Assembly (NCBI GenBank): GCA_050331115.1
Contig: JBHJHD010000018.1
Span: forward strand, 14,739 to 78,738
DNA length: 64,000 bases
Direction of reading: 5' to 3'
DNA from: JBCCAG01 sp050331115
Lineage (GTDB): Bacteria; Cyanobacteriota; Cyanobacteriia; CAKZMO01
Position 1 is the first letter of the stretch. Each line of letters opens with the position of its first letter. Under the pieces are notes generated by a model. That model had not been told where the DNA came from and made no database searches. It saw nothing but the letters and a program-made list of their open reading frames with translations. This document shows, piece after piece, positions 42,723-51,091 of the stretch. The translations under genes and the position numbers were made by a program.

Positions 42723-43544
42723 TTAAAGCTGGCTGGGGGCTTCAAGGTCTGTCCCAGAGAGCGCTTCGTCAACATCGTCCGTCGGCGTCTTGTCCGTAGC
42801 GCGCTGAGTCGCCTCGTCAGTAAGGTCTTCGGCATCGACGTTGACATCGGCTTCAAAGGCGCTTGCTGATTCACTACCCTCAACTTCCTCCACGGCAATG
42901 GGCATTGGCACAACGGGCTTGCTGATTTTAATCATCAGCTCTTCCGCCGAGATCGCTTCATCAGCTGTTGCCTCAAATGGCTCAGGTACGACGGAGCCAT
43001 CTAAAGCCTTGCTGGGGTCGTCCTCGACCGATACCTCTGAAGCGTTTATCCCAGTTTCATCGACCTCGTCGACTTTATTGATGGCTCCAGGAAGCGTGAG
43101 GCTGCCCATCACTGCAGAAACGAATAGCGCTGCGATCGCCACACCACCCCAGGCCGCAGTCACTCGGCGGGGACGACGCTTGGTCTGGGCCTCTACCTTG
43201 GCCATGATGTCTGCTACAGACTGGCCAGATGCTGGAACCGGCATGCCCTGGAGGCCCCGGCGCAGCTTTAGCATCCGCGCATAGAGGCACTGCATGTTTT
43301 GGTCATGCTCTAGCCAGGCAAGAACCTGCGCGCGCTCAGTGGGGGTAACCTCGCCGTCGAGGTAAGCGCTGAGCAACTCATAGCGCTCACGCTTTAGACC
43401 ATCCCAGCTGGCGTCATCTTCGGGCATGGGGTCGGGTTGGGAATCTCGATTCACGGCTCTATTTGTGGGTAATGAAACTAGACGACTATCGGAGCGATCA
43501 TCGGGCAAGGGGCGGCGGAACGGATGCGGACGGTGGGAACTCAC
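42723..43544 (-). CDS. Membrane anti-sigma factor, probable regulator of SigG
   Basis: A 273-residue protein. A cytoplasmic helical segment (YELLSAYLDGEVTPTER, about 55-75) resembles the anti-sigma domain of RseA-like factors. A single membrane helix lies at about 130-150 (AWGGVAIAALFVSAVMG), and the C-terminal part is long, acidic and extracytoplasmic. It follows an ECF sigma gene on the same strand after 278 bases. The model is that it holds the sigma factor at the membrane until an envelope signal causes release. The start could be internal (MPEDDASWD, about residue 40). Confidence 0.72.
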   Translation of the reverse strand: MSSHRPHPFRRPLPDDRSDSRLVSLPTNRAVNRDSQPDPMPEDDASWDGLKRERYELLSAYLDGEVTPTERAQVLAWLEHDQNMQCLYARMLKLRRGLQGMPVPASGQSVADIMAKVEAQTKRRPRRVTAAWGGVAIAALFVSAVMGSLTLPGAINKVDEVDETGINASEVSVEDDPSKALDGSVVPEPFEATADEAISAEELMIKISKPVVPMPIAVEEVEGSESASAFEADVNVDAEDLTDEATQRATDKTPTDDVDEALSGTDLEAPSQL

Positions 43545-43822
43545 AGCTATACCTCATCTTTGTCTAAATTAACCTACAGCTTTGTTTGGAGTGCCAGACT
43601 GTCGAATATCAATATGATTTGGGCGCAGACTATGGCAGGGCTCCTAACGACGTAAACGGAGGGGGGACGCACCGGAAAAACTGTTTGGCTCTCTTCTTAT
43701 AGGAGCATTGACGCAGCACCTAGAGACTTTGCTCCTTGAAATCTCTTCGATTGAAATTACTTAACTAAGATGAGGCGGAGATTCACAATCTACGGCTGTG
43801 GGACCGCTAAATCCTGAGGACG

Positions 43823-44506
43823 TTACAAATTGATATAGCGCTGAAGCTGGGACTGGAGGCGCTGCCGGGCGCGGGCAATTCTGGACTTGACGGTTCCGAG
43901 GGATACGCCGGTTACTTCAGCGATATCCTCATAGGCCATGCCCTCGATTTCCCGCAGCATGATGGTGGTGCGAAAGACTTCGGGTAGGTCGGCGATCGCC
44001 CGGTGAAGCTGGGCATAGAATTCTTGGGTCAGCAGCTCTTGATCGGGACCCGGATCGACGGAGGCGACTTCCCAGCTCATCTCACCGTCAGAGGCCTGGC
44101 GGGGCGCGTCGAGGGATAGGGGAGATCGCACGCGCTTACGCTTGCGCAGCTCATCGTAAAACAAATTGGTGGCGATGCGCGTCAGCCAGCCGCGAAACTT
44201 AGCGGGCTCCTGCAGACGCTTGAGGTTGCGATAGACGCGAATCCAGACTTCTTGGACGAGATCGGCCCGGTCGGACCAGTCGGGCGCAAGGTGGTAGAAA
44301 ACCTTCTCTAGATGGGGTTGATAGCGGCGCAGCAGTTCAGCGAACGCGGCCTTGTCGGGCCGAATTCCTGACTGACAACGAATAATTAAATCGTCATTGG
44401 AAAGCTTCTCTGGCGGCACTGACATTAGACCCGCTGGGGATATACCGGCACGAGGGGAAAATGGTTTCAAATCAGCAATAGACTGCATTGGCTTGGTGAA
44501 ACTCAT
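43823..44506 (-). CDS. sigG: ECF-type RNA polymerase sigma factor, SigG-like
   Basis: A 227-residue group 3 sigma factor. Region 2 is seen in DRADLVQEVWIRVYRN and FRGWLTRIATNLFYDELRKRKR. Region 4 is MAYEDIAEVTGVSLGTVKSRIARAR, the helix-turn-helix that reads the -35 element. The linker LSLDAPRQASDGEMSWE agrees with cyanobacterial SigG. The ATG giving MSFTKPMQ is used; the frame is open 16 residues further to an ATG at 44554. It is followed by a membrane anti-sigma candidate and preceded by a long hairpin-rich non-coding region. Confidence 0.87.
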   Translation of the reverse strand: MSFTKPMQSIADLKPFSPRAGISPAGLMSVPPEKLSNDDLIIRCQSGIRPDKAAFAELLRRYQPHLEKVFYHLAPDWSDRADLVQEVWIRVYRNLKRLQEPAKFRGWLTRIATNLFYDELRKRKRVRSPLSLDAPRQASDGEMSWEVASVDPGPDQELLTQEFYAQLHRAIADLPEVFRTTIMLREIEGMAYEDIAEVTGVSLGTVKSRIARARQRLQSQLQRYINL

Positions 44507-45043
44507 GCTAATGGTCAAGAAATACGAGAGGGCCGCCTTACAATAAGACAGCATCTCGCGGAAGATGTTCCTGGAATTTGGCTCCTAGACTGCTCAAGCT
44601 GCCCCTAGATCCCCGAGTCCATTGACTCTTGTTGGATGAGCTGCTTGAGGACACCTGACGTAACAGTTGCGATAAACTTAGCTGCGATCGCGATAGGCCA
44701 TTACGGGCCTATGACAATTCGCAATCTGGACACCATCTGACTACGTAGGCTGAGTTGCGCAGTAAACTATGCAACTCCGGTCTAGGACGATAGCTAGTCT
44801 GTTCTACGAAGTTAAGTTACGCAATCCGCGTCTTTTTTGTGAAGATACGGTCTACTCATATCAGCTGTGTGACCATTAGCCCTTCAGAGCAAGTCGCCAT
44901 CAGGTGGGCCAACTGAGTAGACAGCTGGGCGAGCCTATCGAGCCAGCATATAGGCGGACTCAGCGGGCGGGCCAGGAGGGTGGACCTGCGAGATGCGCTG
45001 ACCACATTTCCGCGCTCATCCGCCGTTGGTCATGTCTCAATTG
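44507..45043. other. 537-base intergenic region with several hairpins upstream of sigG
   Basis: No protein gene is visible. Inverted repeats are ATAGGCC/GGCCTAT (44693-44699 with 44706-44712), GAGTTGC/GCAACTC (44752-44758 with 44771-44777), GTCTACTCA/TGAGTAGAC (44850-44858 with 44914-44922) and GCCTAT/ATAGGC (about 44933-44955). A T6 run follows a small ACGC/GCGT stem near 44825-44838. The region may hold the sigG promoter, a non-coding RNA, or both. Confidence 0.55.
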
Positions 45044-46564
45044 TTACCCACTGCGCTGATGCCAGTCCGCCGCCGCCCGCCGAATGTCTTCGAGCTCATC
45101 AGGCGACATTTTATCCAAATTCGCCAAAATCAGGCTCATACGGCCCTGAGACTTAAGCCGCTCGCGGTGGCGGGCCAGGAAATCCCAGTAAAAAAAGTTG
45201 AAGGGGCAGGCCTCCGCCCCGGTACGCTGGCGGTGGTTATACTGACAGCCTTTACAGTAGTCGCTCATGCGGTTGATGTAGTTGGCAGAGGCCGCATAGG
45301 GTTTAGAGGCTAGCATACCGCCGTCGGCAAACTGCCCCATGCCGATGACGTTGGTCTGCATCACCCAGTCGTAGGCGTCAATGAAAGCGGCGTGAAACCA
45401 CTGCTCTATGGCCTGGGGTGAAATCCCCGCAATCAAGGCGAAGTTGCTCAGCACCATAAGCCGCTGGATGTGGTGGGCGTATGCTGTTTTTTCAACCTGA
45501 CCCAGGATCTGGTTCAAACAGTTCATCTTGGTCTTGCTGCTGTCCCAGAAGAATTCGGGCAGCGCATGGCTGTGGCCAAACCAGTTGCGGTCGGGGTAGT
45601 CGTCGTCGGTTTGGGTATAGATGCCGCGCATGTATTCGCGCCAGCCCATCACCTGGCGAATCAGCCCTTCGGCGCTGTTGATGGGCACCCCCGGATCGTT
45701 CTCTCGCTCGTAGTAGGCCGTTTCCACCGCCTCAACCACCTCCACGGGCCGCAGCAGCCCCAAGTTGAGGTAGGGCGACAGCATCGCGTGCCACAGGGTT
45801 TCTTCTCCGGTGACCATGGCGTCTTGGTAGGGGCCGAAGCCTGCAAGCCGCTGCTCAATGAAGTAGTCTAAGACTTCTGTAGCCTGCGATCGCGTCACGC
45901 CCCAGCGGAAGGGCTCGATGTCGCCGTAGCCCGGCAGGTCCTGGTCCTGGACATGGGCGATGACCTGCCGCGTGATCTCATCGGGCTCAAACCACAGCGG
46001 CTCAGGCGGATTGAGGTCGCCCTTGGGGGGCTTGCGGTTGGCTTTATCGTAGTTCCACTGCCCCCCTTCAGGCTCATCTGCCGTCATCATCACCTGAAAG
46101 CGTCGCCGCCCCTCGCGGTAAAACGCCTCCATCAGCAGCGATTTGCGGCGGCTGGCCCATTGGGCGAAGTCTTCGCTGGACCACAAAAAGTGGTTGTTGG
46201 GCTGCAGCACGACGGCGCAGGGTAAGTCCAGCGTCTCAATCAGCTTTTGAAAGGGGCGATCGCTGGGCTGCATAATGTGCAGCTCCTGGATGTCGTTCTT
46301 GTTGATCCAGGCAATGAGCGGGGTAAGGAAGTCGGGCGCGATCGCATAGGTGACAGGCCATCCATCCTGCTGCAGCGCCTCAGAAAAGTGGCGCATGGCC
46401 GACCACACCAGCACCAGCTTCTGCCGGTGGTAGGGGCGCTGCCCGGCATACTGCGCCGATTCGATAAAGATGACGGGCGTCGCGTTTCGCTGACTGTAGC
46501 GCTGCTGCAGCGCTGCCTGCTCGGGGTGGAGCTGGTCCCCGAGGACCCATATGCCTGTTGTCAC
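45044..46564 (-). CDS. FeS-type photolyase/cryptochrome (PhrB/CryPro family)
   Basis: A 506-residue flavoprotein of the iron-sulfur bacterial cryptochrome/photolyase group. The four cluster cysteines can be placed: Cys349, Cys437, Cys440 (CKGC) and Cys453. These almost coincide with those of Agrobacterium PhrB. FAD-binding helices include WHAMLSPYLNLGLLRP and QVMGWREYMRG. Known members repair (6-4) photoproducts or act as photoreceptors. With the class II CPD enzyme at 19.9-21.3 kb, the strain could photorepair both main UV lesions. The gene is annotated in many genomes as photolyase-related. Confidence 0.92.
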   Translation of the reverse strand: MTTGIWVLGDQLHPEQAALQQRYSQRNATPVIFIESAQYAGQRPYHRQKLVLVWSAMRHFSEALQQDGWPVTYAIAPDFLTPLIAWINKNDIQELHIMQPSDRPFQKLIETLDLPCAVVLQPNNHFLWSSEDFAQWASRRKSLLMEAFYREGRRRFQVMMTADEPEGGQWNYDKANRKPPKGDLNPPEPLWFEPDEITRQVIAHVQDQDLPGYGDIEPFRWGVTRSQATEVLDYFIEQRLAGFGPYQDAMVTGEETLWHAMLSPYLNLGLLRPVEVVEAVETAYYERENDPGVPINSAEGLIRQVMGWREYMRGIYTQTDDDYPDRNWFGHSHALPEFFWDSSKTKMNCLNQILGQVEKTAYAHHIQRLMVLSNFALIAGISPQAIEQWFHAAFIDAYDWVMQTNVIGMGQFADGGMLASKPYAASANYINRMSDYCKGCQYNHRQRTGAEACPFNFFYWDFLARHRERLKSQGRMSLILANLDKMSPDELEDIRRAAADWHQRSG

Positions 46565-46603
46565 GGGTTGATGATCTAAATCTAATGATCTGATTAAGGT
46601 GGG

Positions 46604-46936
46604 CTACGCGTTTTGGGGGCGCTTAAGCAAAAGCTGAATACCCAGGGCCAGCAGCCCCACGGCCACCAGCGCAAAGATTCCTGCTGCTAAGGCCACCATG
46701 CCGATGACCAGGGTGCGCACCAGCACGGCGATATTGGCCGCTAGGGGGCTGTCCGACTTGATGGGACTATTGGCGAGGGTCTGAGCGATGGAGACGGTCA
46801 TCCGGTAAAAGGCGTAGGCCAGCGGACTGGCGATTAGAAAGCCACCAAAGCACCGCCAGGGAGAGGTTGCGGGCGCGCTGGGGGAGGACGGCGTTTCGGA
46901 GGCGGTGGGTTTAGAGGCGGGCTCGGGGGAAGACAT
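46604..46936 (-). CDS. DUF3082 small membrane protein
   Basis: A 110-residue protein with a Ser/Pro-rich start and two membrane helices (about 30-50 and 70-102), ending in a basic tail. From memory it fits the DUF3082 family of cyanobacteria and plastids, of unknown function, commonly encoded after ispE. The ATG at 46936 (MSSPEPASKP) is preferred; longer frames would run into ispE, which ends 38 bases upstream. Confidence 0.75.
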   Translation of the reverse strand: MSSPEPASKPTASETPSSPSAPATSPWRCFGGFLIASPLAYAFYRMTVSIAQTLANSPIKSDSPLAANIAVLVRTLVIGMVALAAGIFALVAVGLLALGIQLLLKRPQNA

Positions 46937-46974
46937 GGGCGCTTGGGAAAAGTCTGTCTTTAGTTTAGGCCAAT

Positions 46975-47931
46975 CTACGCTGACGCGGTGAGCTGCACGC
47001 CGGCCACAGAGCAGCGCGTCACCCACAGATCTAGATTTGGATCGTTCATGGCTTTCCCCACCCCTTGAGCCATCTGTTCAGCATCGGCGGCAGACTTGGC
47101 CACAGCAAATACCGTGGGCCCCGAGCCTGACATCAGCACCCCCAGCGGATTTAGGGCTGCCAGGGCCTCTTTTAGCTTTACGACTTCAGGATGCGCGGGC
47201 AGCACCACTTTCTCTAAGTCATTGTGGAGCTGCTGTCCTAAGAGAGCGGCGTCCTGCTGCATGAGCGCCGCGATTAGGGGCGCGGCATGGAGCTGTTCGT
47301 GGCGATCGCTGACGGTTTCTTGGTCAGACCGGTAGGTTTCGGAAAACCGCTGGCGGTAGGTTTGGTAAGCCCAGGCCGTAGAGACCGAGAGCTGCCGGTA
47401 TTTAGCCAAAACGAGGGAGAGCGGGCCGAAGCTCGGCAGGGGCGAGAGTCGCTCCCCCCGCCCCGTGGCTAGGGCCGTCCCTCCGGCCAGGCAAAAGGGG
47501 ACATCCGACCCCAATTCGGCCCCTAGCGTGCGCAGCTCAAGCTGGGTCAGCCCCAGATTCCACAGCAGGTCTAGGCCAATGAGTACGGCGGCGGCGTCAG
47601 TCGAGCCCCCGGCGAGCCCCGCCCCCACGGGAATTTGCTTGTCGATGCTAATGGCGACGCTGCCAAACTGGCTGAAGGCTTCAGGAAAGGTCTCGCGCAT
47701 GAGGGCAGCGGCCCGATAGGCGAGATTGCTGCTGTCGTTGGGCACCAAGGGATGGTCGCAGCGCACCTGAATGCCGGAGCTCGAGCCGGGGTAGCGCTGC
47801 AGGGTGACGCGGTCGGCGAGCTCGATGCTCTGCATCACCATCGCCAGCTCGTGAAAGCCGTCGGGGCGATCGCCGATGATCTCGATGTAGAAGTTGACTT
47901 TGGCAGGGGCAGTGAGGGTGCAGGTATCCAT
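46975..47931 (-). CDS. ispE: 4-diphosphocytidyl-2-C-methyl-D-erythritol kinase
   Basis: A 318-residue GHMP kinase of the MEP isoprenoid pathway; it phosphorylates CDP-methylerythritol at the 2-position, feeding carotenoid, phytol and quinone synthesis. The ATP loop is PVGAGLAGGSTDAAAVL (split as PVGAGLAGGS and TDAAAVL). An N-terminal APAKVNFYIEIIGDRPDG and a C-terminal LMSGSGPTVFAV complete the three GHMP motifs. The start MDTCTLTAPAKVN is chosen; an ATG nine codons upstream is possible. rsmA ends 21-48 bases upstream, so they are one operon. Confidence 0.95.
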   Translation of the reverse strand: MDTCTLTAPAKVNFYIEIIGDRPDGFHELAMVMQSIELADRVTLQRYPGSSSGIQVRCDHPLVPNDSSNLAYRAAALMRETFPEAFSQFGSVAISIDKQIPVGAGLAGGSTDAAAVLIGLDLLWNLGLTQLELRTLGAELGSDVPFCLAGGTALATGRGERLSPLPSFGPLSLVLAKYRQLSVSTAWAYQTYRQRFSETYRSDQETVSDRHEQLHAAPLIAALMQQDAALLGQQLHNDLEKVVLPAHPEVVKLKEALAALNPLGVLMSGSGPTVFAVAKSAADAEQMAQGVGKAMNDPNLDLWVTRCSVAGVQLTASA

Positions 47932-47979
47932 GGGGCGATCGCAAGGTGAGCAAGACATTTATTCTCTCACTTCTTTCTC

Positions 47980-48843
47980 TCACTTCCCCGCAAAATCCTG
48001 GACTAGATCGTCGCCTAAATCATTGCCCAGATCATTGCCCAGATCATTGCTTAGCCGCACCCACTGCGCCACGCTCAGGGCTTCAGCACGGGCCTCGGGG
48101 GAGGCCCCAACCCGCCCTAGCGCCCCCAGTAGGCGATCGCGGTCGATATCGCTGAGGTTGTTGCGCAGCATTTTGCGCTTGGCGGCAAATCCCTGGCGCA
48201 GCAGCCGGTCTAGATAGGCGGGGTCGGTGGCCTGGGGCGAGAAGGGGCGAGGCCTCAGGCGGACGACGGCGGACTCGACCTTGGGGGGCGGCGAGAAGGC
48301 AGCGGCCGGTACCGGGCACACCAGCTCGCACTGGGCGAGGTACTGCAGCCGGGCGGAGAGGGCGCCGAACGCTCTAGACCCTGGGGTAGCGCAGATGCGG
48401 TCGGCCACCTCCTTTTGCACCAGCAGCACTAGGGCGTCGTAGGGGGTGAGGGCGGGCCGGTCGATGGTGCCCAGCAGCCGCTCTAAGATGGGGCCGGTGA
48501 TGTAGTAGGGGATATTGGCGACGACTTTGTTGACGGGTCCAAAAGGAGCGGCGATCGCCTCGTCGCTGAGGGTGAGGATATCGTGCTCGATTAGGGTGAA
48601 GTTTGCCGCCCCCTGAAACTGCTTGCGCAAGGTGCGGCACAGGTCGCGGTCGACCTCTACGGCAACGACAGCCCTAGCCTGCTGCACAAGCAGCTGCGTG
48701 AGTAGGCCGGTGCCAGGGCCAATCTCCAGAACCTGGTCGCCCCCTATCGCGTCGCCATTCAGCGCCGCCGCCGCCGCGATGCGCTGCAAAATGCGATCGC
48801 TCTTCAGCCAGTGCTGCCCAAAGCGCTTGCGGGGTCGGTTCAC
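47980..48843 (-). CDS. rsmA: 16S rRNA dimethyladenosine transferase
   Basis: A 287-residue SAM-dependent methyltransferase (KsgA) that dimethylates two adjacent adenines near the 3' end of 16S rRNA during small-subunit maturation. Motifs are FGQHWLKSD at the N-terminus, LEIGPGTGLLTQLL (SAM loop) and NIPYYITGPI (catalytic NxPY). The C-terminus carries a short repeat, NDLGNDLGNDLGDDL, from a 12-base DNA unit at about 48019-48050; the tail after it is species-specific. Its start lies one base after the pth stop. Confidence 0.95.
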   Translation of the reverse strand: MNRPRKRFGQHWLKSDRILQRIAAAAALNGDAIGGDQVLEIGPGTGLLTQLLVQQARAVVAVEVDRDLCRTLRKQFQGAANFTLIEHDILTLSDEAIAAPFGPVNKVVANIPYYITGPILERLLGTIDRPALTPYDALVLLVQKEVADRICATPGSRAFGALSARLQYLAQCELVCPVPAAAFSPPPKVESAVVRLRPRPFSPQATDPAYLDRLLRQGFAAKRKMLRNNLSDIDRDRLLGALGRVGASPEARAEALSVAQWVRLSNDLGNDLGNDLGDDLVQDFAGK

Positions 48844-48844
48844 G

Positions 48845-49456
48845 TCACGGCAGCTCCACCGACTGACCGTTGTAGCGATTCATGGCCGTCTCAACCCCCT
48901 GGTCGAGGGCCACCTCGGTCGCTTTGACGGTAAAGTAGAGCACTTCTTCTAAAACCTTGGCTTCCTCGGGCGAAAACTTACCCAGAACGTGGGATACCAC
49001 TGGCTTATCGCTGCCGGCCTGCTTGGGCGCGCCGATGCCTACCCGCAGCCGGGGAAAATCCTGGGTTCCTAGATGGGCGATCAGTGACTTGATGCCGTTG
49101 TGGCCGCCGGCTGAGCCCGAGAGCCGCAGCCGCAGCCGCCCTACGGGCAGGTCCATATCGTCGTAGATGACGAAGACGCTCTGAGGCGGCAGCTTGAACC
49201 AGTCCACGGCGGCCCGTACCGACTGGCCGGAGCGGTTCATGAACGTGTTGGGCTTGAGCAGCCTGACCTTGCGCCCTGGCATAGCAAAGCCTTCCCCAAA
49301 CTCGCCTTGAAACTTGCGGTGCTCAGATAGGGGAATTTGCCACCGCTTTGAGAGCTGCTCTAGGACATCGAATCCAATATTGTGGCGGGTTTTGGCGTAC
49401 TTCGCGCCGGGGTTGCCCAGCCCTACGATTAGCTGCGGGAGCGCATCACCGGTCAT
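48845..49456 (-). CDS. pth: Peptidyl-tRNA hydrolase
   Basis: A 203-residue enzyme that releases tRNA from prematurely dropped peptidyl-tRNA. The substrate segment GLGNPGAKYAKTRHNIGFD contains the catalytic His and the binding Asn residues; FMNRSGQSV and DMDLPVGRLRLRLSGSAGGHNG (given in part: SGSAGGHNG) follow. The ATG at 49456 (MTGDALPQL) is chosen. A longer in-frame start would add a Lys/Pro-rich stretch that is only the complementary frame of the tatA repeat. tatA ends 13 bases upstream, so translation could be coupled. Confidence 0.94.
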   Translation of the reverse strand: MTGDALPQLIVGLGNPGAKYAKTRHNIGFDVLEQLSKRWQIPLSEHRKFQGEFGEGFAMPGRKVRLLKPNTFMNRSGQSVRAAVDWFKLPPQSVFVIYDDMDLPVGRLRLRLSGSAGGHNGIKSLIAHLGTQDFPRLRVGIGAPKQAGSDKPVVSHVLGKFSPEEAKVLEEVLYFTVKATEVALDQGVETAMNRYNGQSVELP

Positions 49457-49469
49457 AGCGTTTGTGGCG

Positions 49470-49877
49470 TTAGGCGTGGGGCGCGGTTTGCTCTTCGTCG
49501 GCGCTTTCCGCCGCTGGGGCTTCGGCGACTGGGGCTTCGGCAACTGGGGCTTCGGCAACTGGGGCCTCGGCCATTGGGGCTTCAGCGATTTCAGCTTCAG
49601 GCACTTTGACCTCGTCGCTTTCAGCAGCTTTGCTGGAGGCGATCGCCTTCTGCTCAGGGGGCTCGATGGTGGCCTTCATAGGTTCTTTCATCGTCTTTTC
49701 TATGGCATCGGCTTCCCGCTTAAATTCGCTCTCAAATTCTTTGGAGGCGTCCTGAAAGCTGCGAATGGCTTTCCCTAGGCTACGGCCAATTTCGGGCAGC
49801 TTTTTGGGGCCAAACACCAGTAGGGCCACAATAAAAATAAGCGCCATTTCTGGCAGGCCGATTCCAAAGACGTTCAT
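49470..49877 (-). CDS. tatA: Sec-independent translocase subunit TatA/E
   Basis: A 135-residue Tat component. One N-terminal membrane helix (LPEMALIFIVALLVFGP) ends in the conserved FGPKKLPEIGRSLGKAI hinge and amphipathic helix. It forms the pore-like oligomer that exports folded twin-arginine proteins across plasma or thylakoid membranes. The C-terminal tail is a species-specific AEAPV repeat (15-base DNA unit at about 49518-49580). An AGGAG ribosome site precedes the ATG. It heads the pth-rsmA-ispE gene string. Confidence 0.93.
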   Translation of the reverse strand: MNVFGIGLPEMALIFIVALLVFGPKKLPEIGRSLGKAIRSFQDASKEFESEFKREADAIEKTMKEPMKATIEPPEQKAIASSKAAESDEVKVPEAEIAEAPMAEAPVAEAPVAEAPVAEAPAAESADEEQTAPHA

Positions 49878-49899
49878 GGCTTTGCTCCTAATCGCGTGG

Positions 49900-49935
49900 G
49901 GAAGCTCTAGCGGTCGCTAAACTATACCACCTAGC
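49900..49935 (-). promoter_or_regulatory. Possible tatA promoter
   Basis: On the minus strand a TATAGT (-10 candidate, about 49921-49926) lies some 45 bases before the tatA ATG. A TATACT lies further upstream, immediately after the terminator of the preceding gene. Confidence 0.35.
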
Positions 49936-49955
49936 ACCGCACTCTCTAGTATACG

Positions 49956-49981
49956 AAAAAGCCCCCGCAGGATTGGGTGCT
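49956..49981 (-). terminator. Rho-independent terminator of the HEAT-repeat gene
   Basis: On the minus strand AGCACCC pairs with GGGGGCT (one mismatch) around AATCCTGC, followed by a run of five T. It is located 27 bases after the HEAT-repeat gene stop and separates it from tatA. Confidence 0.65.
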
Positions 49982-50007
49982 TCTCTAGGCTGGGGGATCG
50001 TCGCCCC

Positions 50008-50970
50008 CTACAGCGCCTCAAACGTTTTCAGCACCGCAGCATCGGCCCGCTCCTTGGCCGCCTGCTCAACGCGCTGCCATAAACTCGGCTCATGCCGATA
50101 GAGCTTCAGCGCCAGCAGCGCACCGCTCGCCTCCGATTCATGACCGCTCAGAATCAGCGACAGAAGAAAAGCGATCGCCTCGTCGTGCCGCAGCATGGCG
50201 ATCGACATCAAGGCAACGCGGCGAAACTCCTGGTCTGGCGATCGCTGCCAGCTGTCCTTCAAGACAGGGAAGGCCGTCATCAGCCGAGACTCCCCCAGCG
50301 CTAGGGCCGCCACCTCAGCCGTAGCGGCGGCCGCCTCGAGGTGCTGCGCGACAAAGGGGAGCGACTGGTCTGGCGCTAGCTTTAGTAGACCCGTCAAACA
50401 TTCTGAAAGCACCCGTAGATTCTCGTCGCCCAGCCGCGCCTTCAGCCGCAGCAGCGGCACCCCGACTGGGTTTTCAGTGTAGGCGATCGCCTGGGCTGCC
50501 ATGATCCGCGCCGGAGGTTCGGGGTCGGTGAGCAAATCTGCCAGCTCCACCATCGCCTCGGGATAGTTCATCCGCACCAGACCTAGGGCGCAGGTGCCCC
50601 GCAGCCCGGCAGCGGTGTCGGTAGTGCCGCCCCACACGGGCTCCATCTGCACGTGGTGGATGCCCCGGAGGAACAGCCGCTCGTCGCTGAATTCTAAGCG
50701 GTATAGGGCGTCGGCGAGGCGCTCTTTGCCTTTGCAGCCGGGGTCGCGGTCGACGGGCTTCTGCATGAGGCGATCGAAGGCGGCAACCAACTCGGGGATG
50801 AGGTCGTACAGCTCGGCGTCGGCGACGACCTTGGCGGCTTGGGCAACGGCGATGGAGAACTTGCTGCTGAGGATTTGTTGCAGGGTGGCAGTGGCGGCGT
50901 CAGTAGTCGAGTCGCTGCGGACGGCGTTGAGGGCTGAGAGGGTTTCCTCGAGCTTTTTGGAGCGGGCCAT
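50008..50970 (-). CDS. HEAT-repeat protein
   Basis: A 320-residue all-helical protein made of HEAT/PBS-lyase-like repeats (LADLLTDPEPPARIMAAQAI is one clear unit). A conserved segment CKGKERLADALYRLEF, then VQMEPVWGGTTDTAAGLRG, lies near the middle of the N-terminal half. Cyanobacterial HEAT proteins include the phycobilin lyases CpcE/F and NblB, but no phycobiliprotein gene is nearby and nothing here fixes that role. It is monocistronic with its own terminator. Confidence 0.8.
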   Translation of the reverse strand: MARSKKLEETLSALNAVRSDSTTDAATATLQQILSSKFSIAVAQAAKVVADAELYDLIPELVAAFDRLMQKPVDRDPGCKGKERLADALYRLEFSDERLFLRGIHHVQMEPVWGGTTDTAAGLRGTCALGLVRMNYPEAMVELADLLTDPEPPARIMAAQAIAYTENPVGVPLLRLKARLGDENLRVLSECLTGLLKLAPDQSLPFVAQHLEAAAATAEVAALALGESRLMTAFPVLKDSWQRSPDQEFRRVALMSIAMLRHDEAIAFLLSLILSGHESEASGALLALKLYRHEPSLWQRVEQAAKERADAAVLKTFEAL

Positions 50971-51091
50971 TGCTGTGGTGAAGTAGCGACAACAGAGCTG
51001 AGAGTCGATTTAGATTGAAAGCATAGGTCAAAGATGTAACAACACCAGGGAAGGCTGCTCTACGCCCTAAATATAACCTAGGCGCAAGAAA

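Noticed and set aside
44560..44880. tRNA, tmRNA or signal recognition RNA in the sigG upstream region
   Set aside because: I found no T-loop consensus, CCA end or conserved signature of these RNAs there or elsewhere in the window.
44914..44934. Possible third copy of the gnd-downstream structured repeat, sharing AGACAGCTGGGCG
   Set aside because: Only 13 bases are shared and the flanks do not align with copies A or B; a match of this length is not convincing given the amount of sequence compared.
49457..49558. N-terminal extension of peptidyl-tRNA hydrolase rich in Lys and Pro
   Set aside because: It overlaps the repeat-coding 3' end of tatA in another frame; the family normally begins close to LIVGLGNPG, so the ATG at 49456 is used.
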